Source: Augochlora pura
Taxonomy: Eukaryota; Arthropoda; Insecta; Hymenoptera; Halictidae
Length of the DNA stretch: 64,000 nucleotides
Assembly (NCBI RefSeq): GCF_028453695.1
Contig: NC_135776.1
Coordinates: forward strand, 7,262,663 to 7,326,662
Reading direction: 5' to 3'
Both the position numbers and the translations under genes were made by a program. The notes beneath the pieces are model-generated. The model was not told the origin of the DNA. It made no database searches and saw only the letters and a list, made by a program, of their open reading frames with translations. Of this stretch, positions 23,396 through 35,404 are shown piece after piece. Each line of letters opens with the position of its first letter. Within the stretch, counting starts at the first letter, position 1.

Positions 23396-23686
23396 CCTCT
23401 TCAGGGATACTGCCACGAATGTTTTCTGAAGATTATGATTCATAGCATTTATAGCTTCGAAGCATTTCTCCTATTAATTTTAATAATTAATTTATGGCGC
23501 GTATATCAGTTTGTCTTGTTACTATTTTGAAACGCTATTTTTTTGGAAAACTAATTAAATGCATCAATATACATATATTCTAATATATAATATATATTCT
23601 ATTTATAATAATATATAGAAATAGAATAATATATATTCTAATATTATATCTATAATAGTTACCCTCTTCAGGGATACTGCCACGTA
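23396..23686. repeat. 22-bp direct repeats flanking an AT palindromic segment
   Basis: CCTCTTCAGGGATACTGCCA plus CG occurs exactly at 23397-23418 and again at 23664-23685. Between them, 23568-23650 is a self-complementary AT-rich segment built of TATATTCTA and TAGAATATA phrases. The structure resembles an insertion or deletion product bounded by direct repeats. Confidence 0.75.
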
Positions 23687-23736
23687 ATCGTATTTTTAAT
23701 TCTCCGAAAATTATAATTATTCTGAGCGTAATCTCT

Positions 23737-23912
23737 TGTCTTCTATGAAGCTTTAGCTCTTGTCTTCGAAGAAGCTCTAGTTTCTCGTCTTCTAAAAAGC
23801 TCTAACCCTTACCTTCGAAGAAGCTCTAGCCCTTGTCTTTAAAAAAGCTCTAACTCTTGTCACCTATGAAGCTCCAACTCTCGTCTCCTAAAAAGCTCCA
23901 ACTCCTATCCAA
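23737..23912 (+). repeat. 24-bp minisatellite, about 7 units
   Basis: About seven 24-bp units, consensus GTCTTCTAAAAAGCTCTAAC plus CCTT. The central segment varies among TCGAAGAA, CTAAAAAG and CTATGAAG. In the middle of the array the TCGAAGAA and AAAAA forms alternate, so amplification may have involved a 48-bp dimer. The unit carries stops in most frames, so it is not a coding repeat. Confidence 0.85.
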
Positions 23913-24620
23913 AAATCCCTTTACAAAAGGATTGCTTTTGACATCGAAACCACTCTAAACACACTCCTTTCATTGGTGGTTACAGCGATTCGAGTGTCTA
24001 GGTTACGTCGACCGTATCCATAGGTTTGCCCTGCAAGTCAGTGAATCATTCTTTCCGCGGTGTCAGGTGGAGCATTCTTCCACGTGAAATTGTCGCAGCG
24101 TGTCTACAGAGACTTATTGACAGAAACGATTTCCTGTAAGTCGGAGGATACGAGAGATCCACCGAGGACGACCGAGGGTAGGCAATCTAATCTGGCCGCA
24201 GGGAACGCGCGGCTACCCCTTACCCTCGGCTCTCCTCCGCTCGGATCGATCACTCACTCGATCATCCCACCCCGTTTGATCATCCGGCATCCGTGATGGT
24301 GTTTCACTTTCGCCGGTGCTGACCGACGTGCGCGTCCGCGTTCTGGTCCACGCCCGCACCCTCCTCCATCTTATCGTTCGGCTACATAACCCTCGTAAAA
24401 CCGCCTATTCTTGATTAACCCGACCGTTACCTTTTTCCGAATCTACTTGGTCCGGACGTCCCTAACCCTTCGGACGATATCGCGGAGGGGAGACTCGCGT
24501 GGTCACGCAAACGGGAAACAGATTTCTCGGTATCAATCTTCTTGCGCCGGTAAACCGCTTCGAAGTTACGTGGTCGGTGTTGCGGAATTTTTTATTGCTT
24601 GTTTTGTGAATAAAGGGAGG
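23913..24620. other. CpG-rich patch, no gene recognised
   Basis: GC-rich with open frames of 72-78 codons lacking domains. No RNA gene or element end seen. Confidence 0.4.
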
Positions 24621-25560
24621 AGTTTTTAAATTGATAGAGTAATTGGGTGAGGAGGATTAAATATTTAATTGAATGATGGTGGTTGGAGGAGTAGTTTGAG
24701 ATTTTCGATTTTTATTTTTAATGCATTAGATTTTTTACTTCAAAAATTTTATTTTATTTATAAGGTAGACTCGAGGAAGAATTGTAACATACTATACATT
24801 AATTGTGAAAGGTGGAGAAAAATTGTAGAGCCCTTAAATTGTAGGAAAAATTGCAGGACCTTCCAAAATATATTGTGAAATCTAGGAAAATATTGTTGAA
24901 TCCTTAAATTTGGAGCCTTATTAAATAATGATTAGGTTCCCAACAAATATCCCAAAATTCAGAAATTATAACTATTAAATAAACTATAAAATGTAGGAAA
25001 GAATAAAAAATAATTTATTAAGTCCAGGAAAGAATAAAGCAAATCGTAAAACCTATGCAAAAATTACAAAATCCCTGAAATAAATTCTTGAATCTGTGGC
25101 AAAAGTGCAGAATTTATTAAGTTCTATAAAAACTTGCGTTATCGAGAAAAATTCTGCACGCTCTACAAAATATTTACAAAACTTTTAAAAAATTCTAGAA
25201 TCAATTAAATATTTCCGAGGTCTAGAAAAATATATATATGAAATAGATATAAAATTCCAGTAGAAGAATAAACGAAAATGGAAATTTCGTCGGGTTTATA
25301 AAATAATAAAACGTCGAAAATAAAATGTAAAGCTTATACAAATTTTGCAGGCTTTATAAAACATTTACAAAACTTAAAAAAAATCCAGTATTTCCGAGAT
25401 TTATAGAAAAATATGAAATAAATATAAAACTTTAGCAGAAGAATAAATAAAAATTTGAGCTTATGAAAAAAAATTGTCGAATCGCAGATTATGGAGCCTG
25501 TAGAAAAAATTCCGGAACCGGGAAATATTTTGTTGAGTGTATGAGAAATATTTAAAGCCT
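24621..25560. repeat. AT-rich, diverged tandem repeats including a 190-bp duplication
   Basis: Phrases such as AAAAATTGTAGAGCC, AAAAATTGCAGGACC and AAAATATTGTTGAATCC recur every 25-45 bp through 24775-24930. A longer duplication aligns 25158-25280 with 25352-25457 through TTTACAAAACTT, ATTTCCGAG, AGAAAAATAT, GAAATA.ATATAAAA and AGAAGAATAAA. The offset is about 190 bp. Non-coding. Confidence 0.7.
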
Positions 25561-26400
25561 CGATAAAACAGTAGGATTTGCAGGAGCAGGATTAAATGTG
25601 AAAAAGATCGCGTGGAATTTTAGTATGCGGGTGCGTGGGCAATAGTGGGGAGTGGTGGGGGAAGGGGTGGGTGGATCGAGTGCAAAATTGTGTCTGGTGT
25701 GCGGAACACTATGACACGCAGCCTTTGTGCAACTGATCCAGGCAAGTTGAATTAAAAGTGTAAAATGAAACTTTTTAATTCGACTGATTTTTTTCACAAT
25801 GAAACTAGTTCGCAACGTATAGCCGCTGAAAAACAAAGTAAACAACATTTTTATACGGCGTTCGATATTGTTCCACGGCCGTTGGTTCGATTGAAATTTA
25901 AAAAATTCATTTAACAAAGTTTGCCCCGAACTATATTTCCATGAATGATTTAACGAAATCGGGGGAACCGATTTTTCATTTCTAATTCGGCCCGAATGTT
26001 TATTTAAGCGATACGATTCGGCACGGGGCGCAGCAATGTAGTTATTTTAATCGATTCTGCAGCGCACCATTGTTGACTGCGATATATCGTTCGCGCAATA
26101 AATAAACGCCCGGCAATTGAGCAGCGACAGCCGACGCTGCTGGTACAGGAACGGCTGCGTTATACTGATGGCAAATATTAATAGAAATCGCTGAACCGTA
26201 AAGCACTGTTCCGTGGGAAAAAAAAATATATATATACATATAAAATACAGGTGCCTGATCGTAAATTCTACGGCGAGCCCCCCCACCGAACATTAACAAT
26301 CGCGATATGTTAACCGGTCGATGCACCAATTAAAACGTTATATTTTATTTAGCGCATTTAACAAGACTCTTTCTCGCGTTCCCTGCAGAATGTAATTAAA
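25561..26400. other. Moderate-GC patch, no gene recognised
   Basis: A GT-rich run (25628-25675) is followed by moderate-GC sequence with many ATTA cores and CGATAT motifs. It has the texture of conserved non-coding DNA in insect genomes, which is inference without alignment. The minus-strand 95- and 121-codon frames have no recognisable domain. Confidence 0.4.
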
Positions 26401-26901
26401 ATTCCATTGTTTCTACTCGAATATTTCTTCTCGTTAGGTCACTCATCGTTTTAACATTTTTATTGAAATCATTGATGGCACGTGGTTCGTTCAATATTGA
26501 GAGATATTGGGAAATTCAATGATTATAACAAAATGTTGTTAAAATCGTGATTTTAAAAAGTAACCTATCGAAAAGTATGTTAATGCAATTTTTCAAAATT
26601 CAATAGAAATAATTAATACTGAACTATAACTGAAACTGAATAAATAATTTTATTTAATCAGTTTTTAAATAATGATGTATTAAGGATAGCTTTATAATTT
26701 TTTTTTAAATAATAATTTTAAAAGAAGTGGATATTTTGTATTATTATTTAAATTTTTTGGATATATGGTATTAATGCAAAGAATTTGTTGGAATATGGAT
26801 AAAAATATTGTCGCTATGAATAATATTTTTTCAAGAATTATATATTTAAAAATTGGTAGCAGATAAATTATTAAGTTCACTTTTCGCAAAATGTTATACG
26901 G
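26401..26901. other. AT-rich stretch, nothing recognised
   Basis: AT-rich spacer before the 27-bp array; no feature supported. Confidence 0.4.
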
Positions 26902-27232
26902 TTTCATTAGTAACATTGAGACTACCATTTTACTTAGTAACACTACCACTGCCATTTTAATTAATGGCACTACCGTTGCCATTTTAATTAATGAGATTAC
27001 CACTGCCATTTTAATTGATGACACTACCCCTGCCATTTTAATTGATGACAGTACAGCTGCAATTTTAATTAATGATAGTCCAGCTGCAATTTTAATTAAT
27101 GACACCAGCACTGCCATTTTACTTAGTAACACTATCACTGTCATTTTAATTAATAATATTATCACTGTCATTTTTATTAATGATATTATCACTGTCATTT
27201 TAATTAATAACACTATCACAGGTATATTGTAC
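26902..27232. repeat. 27-bp minisatellite, about 11-12 units
   Basis: Eleven clear 27-bp units from 26936, consensus CATTTTAATTAATGACACTA plus CCACTGC, preceded by one degenerate unit. The period equals nine codons, and stops are absent in frames on both strands. The plus frame reads nine-residue repeats like ILINDTTTA and the minus frame reads VSLIKMAVV-like repeats. Open reading on both strands points to arithmetic rather than protein selection. Each unit contains a TTAATTAA core. Confidence 0.9.
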
Positions 27233-27600
27233 CCTTATTCGTATGACAAAAATTCGTCATTTCGCAAACAATCACCAATAGCGAAAATTCGTCTTTTGTA
27301 TATTAGAGAAAATAATCGTTTGTCGATCTTTTAATTTTAAATAAATAAAATTCCACTTATTACCAAAAACAGATAATTTTAGCCAAAGATGGTATAATTG
27401 CAATCATTTCTGAAAAATATTGATGTATGATTTTTCACAAGTTACCATATTTTTATATAGACCATATCATCTCTACAAATATTGTCAACAAATGCCAGAA
27501 TTTCGTGAATGGCAGTGCAACAAATTACCAAATAAATATGTATTAATTAATTACAGTCCCTCTGCTATTTTTACGTAATTTTGTCCGTCATACTTGAGAC
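27233..27600. other. AT-rich stretch, nothing recognised
   Basis: AT-rich sequence after the 27-bp array; no gene, array or end supported. Confidence 0.4.
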
Positions 27601-28115
27601 AATAATTACAGGATACCTTTAATAGGAAAAACACACACACACACGCAGGAAAAAGTAAACCTACGGAACACGTTCTCCTTAACTAAGAATCCCCAACCCC
27701 CTTTCTCCCCTCCTCCTTTCACCCTCCTCGTGACACTGTGACCGCAATTTATTTGCGAGTCTCGAGGGGTGACCCAAATACGTCGGATCTGTAAGTACTC
27801 CGACAACAGCGGGGTGGGTTGATTCCCGTACGAACATCTCGTTACGTTTTTTCCGGGGAAATTCGATGAAATCCGATCCCTCCGAAAATGCCTACAGGGC
27901 TCGTTTTCACCCTAATCGTTTCAATCGCATCGACGTCGCAACAATGGCCGCGCCCCCCGCGCACTACCTGTTCCTGTCAGGAAGCATATGTGCACCGTTG
28001 CAGACTGCAGAACTTCATCCCTTATACGTTCGAATGCCAGGTGCATTTCGCGAGAGATTGATATATATATATTCTGTCTGTGCAAACGTTCGCGGTTTTT
28101 ATTTTCTACTATAGG
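27601..28115. other. CpG-rich patch with CA run
   Basis: Begins near a CA dinucleotide run (27629-27644), then is GC-rich to about 28100. Open frames of 65-82 codons on both strands lack domains. Confidence 0.4.
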
Positions 28116-29160
28116 CAATGTTAACTTTTCATCAATTTTAACGTTTCGTTTGCCGAAGACATTGTTAGCAGGATTTTCGATTTTTTATCGAGCTGTGTAG
28201 AAGAGGAAGCAGATCGTTTTATTTTAACCAATTACTTTGGAGTGGTTATTATATAGAATAATATATAATTTAATTTTTAGTGTTTATAATTTGTTGATTT
28301 ACTGTTGAAATTGTTATCGCTTTCACAGAAGATATTTTTATCGATTATTAAGAATGTTCATCAAGAAACCATGAATTGTTGATATTGAAGTTAAGATTTC
28401 TTCTGCTAAATTCTTTTATCACAATTCGATATATTTATTATATACCGCGTAGTTAATTTAAGAAAATTGATATCATATAGTTCATATCACATGGATATCT
28501 ATATTATAGTGAATTAACTAATACATCAATTGCTAAACGAAATATGAAAATAAAATTATACTGCCAATTATAAAAAAAATTGTGCTAGGATAAGAAAAAT
28601 TAAAAATTAAGTACATAGAATATTCTTGAACAATAACAACAATTTCGTTCGCAAGTCAACATCTCCAAGATCGCGTGATTTCAGAATTTCTTTTGGAATT
28701 GTTATTTAGAAGATAATAATCGTGATTCTCTCAAGTGTCGCTCTTATTTTTATCTTCGCACGGTAAGAAAATCTGTGTGGCACCATAGAGAACACGGGAT
28801 AGATACGTGAGCACAATCAATCGTTGCAGAGTTCACGCGCGAGTGCAAGAAAGTACAAAAGACGGGAGAACCCGACATTGTTGAATGGATTTCTAAATTT
28901 ATGGTCTTCTTGTCATAGGACGATGATAGAGGACCAGTACTTAATGATAAGTCGCCAACCTGGACGCTGCTGGAGCAACTAAAAAAATCTGCCGTTTTTC
29001 TACCCTTTTGTAGTCTTTGCGCAGTTTAAGTTTTTTGGCACATATTTCATCAGTTTGGAATTAGTGTCTCAAAATACAGAATTACGTATCCAATTAAATC
29101 ATTGCGTCAACTGTGTCAAATATAGTGATAAATAAAATACAATTTTATCCTAGATTTTTA
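28116..29160. other. AT-rich then balanced stretch, nothing recognised
   Basis: AT-rich to about 28640, more balanced from 28640 to 29030. I looked for coding and RNA features in the balanced part and found none. Confidence 0.4.
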
Positions 29161-29700
29161 GAGATATATTTTATTCAGTTATTAATTAAATTATGAGGTT
29201 AGATGGAGAGTCGAATAATTATATAATATATTTTGAATGTAACAGTAATTGCATGACAATTTTATTATTAATTTTGCTACCGTATTATTTTCAGTATCAA
29301 AATATTATAAGTACTGAATTGAATTATTAAATTACCTGTTTCTAATATACAAACAATTATAAGATAACTATATTTCGAGTCATTAATTTGCTTTATTTAA
29401 TCGAATCATAAAGGCAGTAACTGAATCAAATTATTATATGATATATGTCTAATGTGAAAATAATTGTCTAACAATTTTACTATAAATTTCCTACCACGTA
29501 TGATCTAACACACCATTTTATTTTATTATAAATACATCATTTTGCTACTGACTCAAATTATTAAATCAAATAGAAATAATTAAATGAATATTTTATTTCT
29601 ATAGACAATTTTAAGTATTAAATTACTTTGTAAATAAAACTATAAATTTACTATTATAACAAAACTACCATACATCAATCGCTCCAAATCTGCAAATAAT
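29161..29700. repeat. AT-rich with about 215-bp diverged duplication
   Basis: TCGAATAATTATATAATATAT with AATGTAACAGTAATTG and CAATTTTATTATTAATTTTGCTACC (from 29211) is echoed by TCAAATTATTATATGATATAT with AATGTGAAAATAATTG and CAATTTTACTATAAATTTCCTACC (from 29426). Both parts keep order and spacing over about 85 bp. Confidence 0.7.
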
Positions 29701-31100
29701 TGTCAAATAATTTTAATGAAATGTAACAATGGATTAACAAAATGCTTAACTTTTGTCAAAGTATACATTCAGTTTAATATTCGAGACGATCTTTTTTTAA
29801 TACTGTTCATTTTTTCCACACCGAGTTGAATAATTTATTTTTATGATTAATAGACGATACAAATTCCAAAGAGTTTCGAAATTGTTTCAGCGACTTTCCA
29901 TGCTGCTAGATACTATACTTTAGATTGCAGAATAGCGTCTGGCCGTCTGTATCAGATCGAAAGAGTAATGAGGTATGAATCAGAAGGTGGTCGCACGCTA
30001 TTAGAGAAGACTCCAAAGGGACAAGTGGAATAGAGTGGCCCATGGGATCACTCGTGTAGTACTAAATCGAGAACATCCGGCCGATTATCGAAGATATATG
30101 AAGTCAAAGCACTAAATCGTTCGGTCGTGTAATCGAGCGAAGGACTCGATCTAACCGACGACGATACTTTCTAATGGCTTCACCATAGTAGTAGTGGTAG
30201 TGGTAGGCAGCAATAACCGTAGCAGTCGTAATAGTAGTCTAGGGAAATCGAAGTCATACCAATTGCCAAATTTTCATCATTAATTCCAGTTTTAATTATT
30301 ATCTGAAATTATTATCAAAAATATTAAAAGTATTCTAGAACATAGTTTTGTCTTTACTATGATTAACAATTTTATTATTTAAATTTTCATAGGATGAAGT
30401 ATGGAACGTAATTTTTGTTATAAATTTCTGTTCTTTAAAGTTGGAATAAAATATTAATCCCTCGTCAGTAATATATGTGCATTCGAGTAAATTTTGGGAG
30501 GGAGTAAACATTAATTTTCTGTGCGTTCTATACAATTATTGCAATTGTATAGAAAATAAAATAAAAATTTTAAACGTGCAATTTTATTATTAGATTAATG
30601 TTAGAAGCACTCGAATATTTTCTTGAATGAGTGTGTCTTGAATACTTGTGAGTTATATCTATAATATATATTATTATATACAATAATATTATTATAACCT
30701 ATTTTAACATTATATTTATATGATCTAAAAAAATATTATAATATTCTATCTATAATATATAATAATATATAACATTATTATTCTTACACAATTTATCTCC
30801 ATCTCTAATGCAGCAAAATTAATTTCGTCAAACGCACCAAATTACTAAAAGAAATTGCATAAATCGCATAAAGCGCATCATCAGAGAACCTAAACGTAAG
30901 AAACGATCAATTCGATCCTTCCGCTGTTAGTCTCATCAAATTTCCACTGATCCACCAGTGCAAATTGCGATGAAATTTCTTGGCTGTCGCATTACATACT
31001 AATGTCATAACCACGCGGTAATAGCATAACTGCATAATAGCACGGGTCGCATAAACTGCACGAATCGCATTATTACCGAACCCAATTAACCCTTTTTACT
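29701..31100. other. AT-rich stretch with short GTA-type run
   Basis: Balanced composition at 29880-30240, which includes an irregular GTA/GTAGT run (30186-30215). The rest is AT-rich with an AT-palindromic segment at 30655-30780. No gene or RNA recognised. Confidence 0.4.
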
Positions 31101-31785
31101 ATTTCCCATCAACCGAACTGTCTTTTATCAAAATTTCAAAGCCTAATCTCCGAGCAGAGATTTTCCGGCTCATTGCAATCGACGTTAACCCGTTGACGAC
31201 GTAATAATTAAATCGCGATATCCTCGGCAAATTGACAGTATAACAACAAACATCGGGCAATTAATAGAATGTACACGTAGCCCGTGGCACGATTAATACG
31301 GTCACGTTATATACGGCAGTTTGACTATCGATCAGTATGCGAGAGCCCCGCGCGGTTTACCATTGATTCATTAAGTCGTGAATTGTCAGAAATTTGCATA
31401 ATCGTTCGAAGGAGCAACCGGATCCCCCGGTCTGTTGCAGTAACATCCCACGAGAGGAATCGCGCGGGGTGGGGTTGGTTCACTCGATTTACTCTCGGTG
31501 GCAGGCAGGTACCTTATGCTAATACCCGAGGTGCACTATACAATGGCTTTTGATAGCGACAATGTTGACTTGCTGTACAAACACCGGTGAAAGGGGGATC
31601 TACGACGTGTATGTGATTAGAACTGTTGTCTGGCTTGTCGGAAGAAGCGGTCACAGTCTTTCGTGGGTGCTCGCTAAATTAAATCGGACGCGAGCAAACT
31701 CCGACCAGAGTAATTAGCGGACCAAGGTTTTTATGGCTTTGTGGGAAAAATGAGCTGTTGCGATTTGAAAGGGTAGAGTGATTAA
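31101..31785. other. CpG-rich patch, no gene recognised
   Basis: Moderate to high GC; an 89-codon open frame (31284-31553) is unrecognisable. A TTAACCCTTTTTACT motif at 31086 could be an element end but has no partner. Confidence 0.4.
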
Positions 31786-31789
31786 TAGG

Positions 31790-32200
31790 ATTTTAATAGT
31801 TTTATTGGGTTATTTATTACCTACTAAATTGTTTAAAAACGGTGAAAGGAAGTTCTTGTATACATACAAAGTTTAGTTATGCTGCTTTATTATTTACGAT
31901 TTATTGAAATCGTTTGAAAATGGTAAAATCAGTTTCTTATACAAATATGAATTTTAGTAGTTTTACTATGTTATTTACGGTCTACTGAAATTATTTAAAA
32001 ATGATAAAACTAATTTCTTATACAAATACGAATTTTAGTAGTGTCACTGCGTTATTTACGATCTACTGAAATTAATTAAAAATAGTAAAACGTAGTAGTA
32101 AAACAAATGACAAAATACTGGAATTATTTAAAAATGATAAAACAAATTTCCTATACAAATATGAATTCTAACAGTTTTACTTTTTTATTTTAAAAATGAG
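31790..32200. repeat. 81-bp tandem array, about 5 units
   Basis: The landmark TATTTACGATCTACTGAAAT (or close variant) falls at about 31811, 31891, 31972 and 32053, steps of 80-81 bp. Each unit continues with TTAAAAATGATAAAAC, TTTCTTATACAAATA and GAATTTTAGTAGTTTTACT. A fifth, deleted unit runs to about 32200. Confidence 0.85.
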
Positions 32201-32640
32201 CATTTCATAAAATATTTCGAACGAACGATTACACCTAAAAAATCGTGTAATTCGTGGCAAAAATAAAAGGATGAATTTGCCATCGAATCCTCTCTTTAGC
32301 AAAAATATAAGCCGTTTAATATTATTCCCGGGGGTTTTTCAGTTTGAAAAACTGTACTAAATGCGCGCACGTTAAGTAGATTTAGGGTAGCGCGCGCGCG
32401 CGCGGCACAGAGCATATTCCATTCTCGAAACTTTCCCCCGGGGCCGTTCGAAATTTGTTTTGCGGGCTTACGGCGGCGTGGCACGGCTGCGAATTTGCAA
32501 TATTAATTCTGAGAAACACCTTTTAGGAAACTCGAAGTTTTCACGTCAAAGCTCGCGCCGCGCGGTTCGTGCCTTGAATCATTGAGGAGACGCCTATGGG
32601 CTCGATGGATTTATGGGTGACGGGATAGGAAATTTTGTAG
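32201..32640. other. CpG-rich patch with alternating CG run
   Basis: GC-rich. 32390-32405 is a perfect 16-base alternation of G and C, a strong Z-DNA-prone sequence. The 62-codon minus frame over it is unrecognisable. Confidence 0.5.
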
Positions 32641-33190
32641 AATTCTTTTTTACTTGAATGGATTTTTGTATATTATGCGACGATTGGAGCTATTATTGCC
32701 ATTTTAACCATTTAGCTGCGTTAATATATTTAGAAGATAAATTTTGTTACGCTTGTGTTAACACACTATGTTATATAGTATTATATACAAAACAAATTTG
32801 TTTGACGTGGAGTTAAAATTACATCAATTGCAAAGGATTAATAAGAATTGTTTGATTTTAGCGCAATCGAATTTTCGTCGTGTAAAAGGCAAATACAAAA
32901 TTAATTCGAGTCTATGAAAAACAATTTAGAAAAGTCTGCTAAATTATAATATATCACGCTAATAATTTCTTACGCTAGTCTATATCATTTCATACTACTC
33001 AACAGTATAAACATATTGTTACAGAAATCATAAAATCTCGATTATTTGATTGAGAACATTTATGCGAAATGAAAGTATTGTGTCTGAATTCCATCAATCG
33101 TTTCAATAACTCGAAAATAATATAATAAATGTTTTCACTGATTCTGAATTTCATCTACCAGTCATTCTCATCATTGAAACACAATCACGT
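32641..33190. other. AT-rich stretch with a possible short TTAA element
   Basis: AT-rich. TTAACCATTTAGCTGCG at 32704 and GCAAAGGATTAA ending at 32841 could be the ends of a decayed 138-bp type-1 TTAA element, because the right end matches that of 35209-35338. The internal sequence does not clearly match. Confidence 0.35.
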
Positions 33191-33195
33191 ATATG

Positions 33196-33240
33196 TATAT
33201 TGGGTTATAAAAAAGTAATTCCAGTTTCGAGGACGCGCTA
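33196..33240 (+). mobile_element. Possible mariner-type terminal sequence
   Basis: TATTGGGTTATAAAAAAGTA followed by ATTCC resembles the terminal repeat of mariner elements of insects (TTGGGTTGGCAACTAAGTAA type), and it follows a TA. No opposite end and no transposase remnant were seen in the next 1 kb. Similarity is short, so chance cannot be excluded. Confidence 0.3.
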
Positions 33241-34230
33241 ATGAATTTTATACGCAATATTCACGGAACGTCATTGTTCCAGCATTTCTGGAAACGGAGA
33301 TATAAAATAACATTTGCTGGACAATTTGTATGCGAAAGAAATCGATAACAATATCGTGTTTATTATTCAAGTTGAAATGTTAAAGAAGTTGATACAAAAA
33401 TTGACAATGTTGAAAGATGCAGATTTTGAGACACAAATTGCAATTGCAATAACACAGAAAATATTGTTCGTTGTTAATAATAGTTATTCGTGATTAGATT
33501 GTGGGTTTTCAAGATAAAAATTATCTAAATTAATTGTGAAGAATATAACTTTTTTTTTAATAACCGTTATAAATTTATAATAGCTGTAAATTGAAAATAA
33601 TGCAACAATATTCGTGAATTCTTCTAATGTTGTTTCAATTTTATATTTGACATACTTATACTTGTTAAAAATATATAAAATTGATATTTTAGTTAATTTA
33701 ACCGAAATTTTAATTCTTGACAATTCTTACAAAAAGACAGCTAATTTTTATGCGAAATAAAAATTCGCATCAATTGCACAAAATAGAATTTACTTAAAAA
33801 TGCCTTCCCTTCTTTAATAAGAATTGAAATCTATTAAATTAATTCAAATGTAATTTCAGTTCTATGGATACACAAATGAATTTTATCATAACCTTATACT
33901 TATTATATTTTATCATTAACTATAAACCTACCGAGCAATAATACCAACTATTATGCACTGACTCACAAGAGTGAAAAGATAGAACCGACATACATTTTGT
34001 AAGTTTTTTAATTACAAATCTTACTGTAACAATGTCATTTATTCAATCATTTGCCACAAAGAAATCTCTCAAGTTTACAACATCATAAAATTAAAACTAG
34101 AAATTTTGATCATAATATAGATTTAGTATTAACGTCTATGTTTTAGGTCGCTCGAAAACATAATTTTTCTGATTTTTCAATTTTTCTTCTTTAATTTGAT
34201 CGTTCAAATCAAATAATTTCCTCTCAGTCC
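33241..34230. other. AT-rich stretch, nothing recognised
   Basis: AT-rich; a 79-codon minus-strand frame (33484-33723) is I/K/F-rich and unrecognised. No array is evident. Confidence 0.4.
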
Positions 34231-34372
34231 AGTCGATGTTTATACTCGTCAATTTGCATAAACAGCAGAGCCTGGCGATAACGAATCCGCCGACAGCTAA
34301 ATTAGAGGTCTTAACAGAGAATTTGGCAAGAGATTTCCGGCGGATTTAAACAGAATTTCAATTGCGAGCATC

Positions 34373-34418
<46 letters not shown>

Positions 34419-35208
34419 CACAGCGAACCCGTCGAACGAAATTAGCGTAAGCGATGAAAATTATGAAAATTACGAGAAAATCGTTCGGCAGCTTCGCGAC
34501 GGGACGCCGCGACTTAATTAATATTTCAAGCGCGGACCTCCGGCCGCTGACAAACGACGGAAAAGTAATAATCCGGCGGGGGCTCGGCGGCAGGTTCGAC
34601 ATTAATTTCCCATGAATCCCGGTCGCCGATGTGAAACATTTTCGGAAGATATTTAACGCGTTTGTCGCACACACGTCGCGCCCGGTCCGCGCCGCGAATT
34701 TATTAAAATGCAGAAAAACCGATCGCTAAGTAGCGCGCGGACGCGCGAGCAAACAAACGGGAATCGGCGCCAGCGATTGGACAATTGCGCGCGACCGGTG
34801 CAAAAAAAAATATTCGACCGTATTTCCGGTGTGTCGCGAGCCGCAAGCCAGAGTTTCGACAAATTGGAAAATGTTTGGACGAAATGGAGTCGATCGAGAG
34901 AAGATTCGCGTTAACCAGTTCATAATGAATATTTGAACTGGCATGACAATTAACTTGTTGGGCAATATAATGGCTGCTGGCCCGGAGAGAGCGGTGAGCG
35001 CCGCGCGCAAACCGGCACCGCAACACACCGAAATAATGATTTCACGGCTCTCGCGGATTCCGCGTTCCGCGATAATAGAAGAAAAATCGGTCGGCGCGGA
35101 ATCATTTAAACGAACGCTCGTTTTGGTATGCGGGAGATCAATTTTTATAATCGTAGCGATGCGTTTTGGCAAATATATTACAATTAATTTCTGCTTTATA
35201 TATTACAA
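34231..35208. other. CpG-rich patch, no gene recognised
   Basis: Long GC-rich patch with open frames of 68-148 codons on both strands, such as 34726-35172 minus. The heavy overlap of opposed frames argues for composition. It contains the GA run at 34374-34415. Conserved non-coding character is possible but untested. Confidence 0.4.
34374..34415 (+). repeat. GA dinucleotide microsatellite
   Basis: About 20 GA units with one AAA interruption. Confidence 0.9.
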
Positions 35209-35338
35209 TTAACCCTTTTCACTCGAGTGGCCACTCTGCGGCTCCATTAATATTGTTATAACACGTTTCAAAATTAATTATTATAAATATCACTAAAGCA
35301 GATTTGCAGTTGAAATGGCTTTGAGTGCAAAGGATTAA
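35209..35338 (+). mobile_element. TTAA element, type 1 (short copy)
   Basis: Starts TTAACCCTTTTCACTCGAGT and ends GAAATGGCTTTGAGTGCAAA plus GGATTAA. The ends are inverted repeats of the same family as 41977-42176, flanked by TTAA on both sides. The element is 130 bp. The right 30 bp match the 41977 copy closely, but the interior is shorter, so it is an internal deletion derivative. It cannot encode a transposase and would have depended on one supplied elsewhere; TTAA plus CCC ends fit piggyBac-type enzymes. Confidence 0.8.
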
Positions 35339-35404
35339 TTTCTAGTAAATATATTATGTTTTAAATTGTTGAGAATAATAGAGAGTTTGTAAGATTGAGG
35401 GCAA

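Noticed and set aside
22819..23445. 208-codon plus frame
   Set aside because: It runs from CpG-rich into AT-rich sequence without any domain, and opposite-strand frames are open in the same patch.
31086..31105. TTAACCCTTTTTACT resembling a TTAA element end
   Set aside because: No partner end and no similarity to the three end types beyond the first nine bases.
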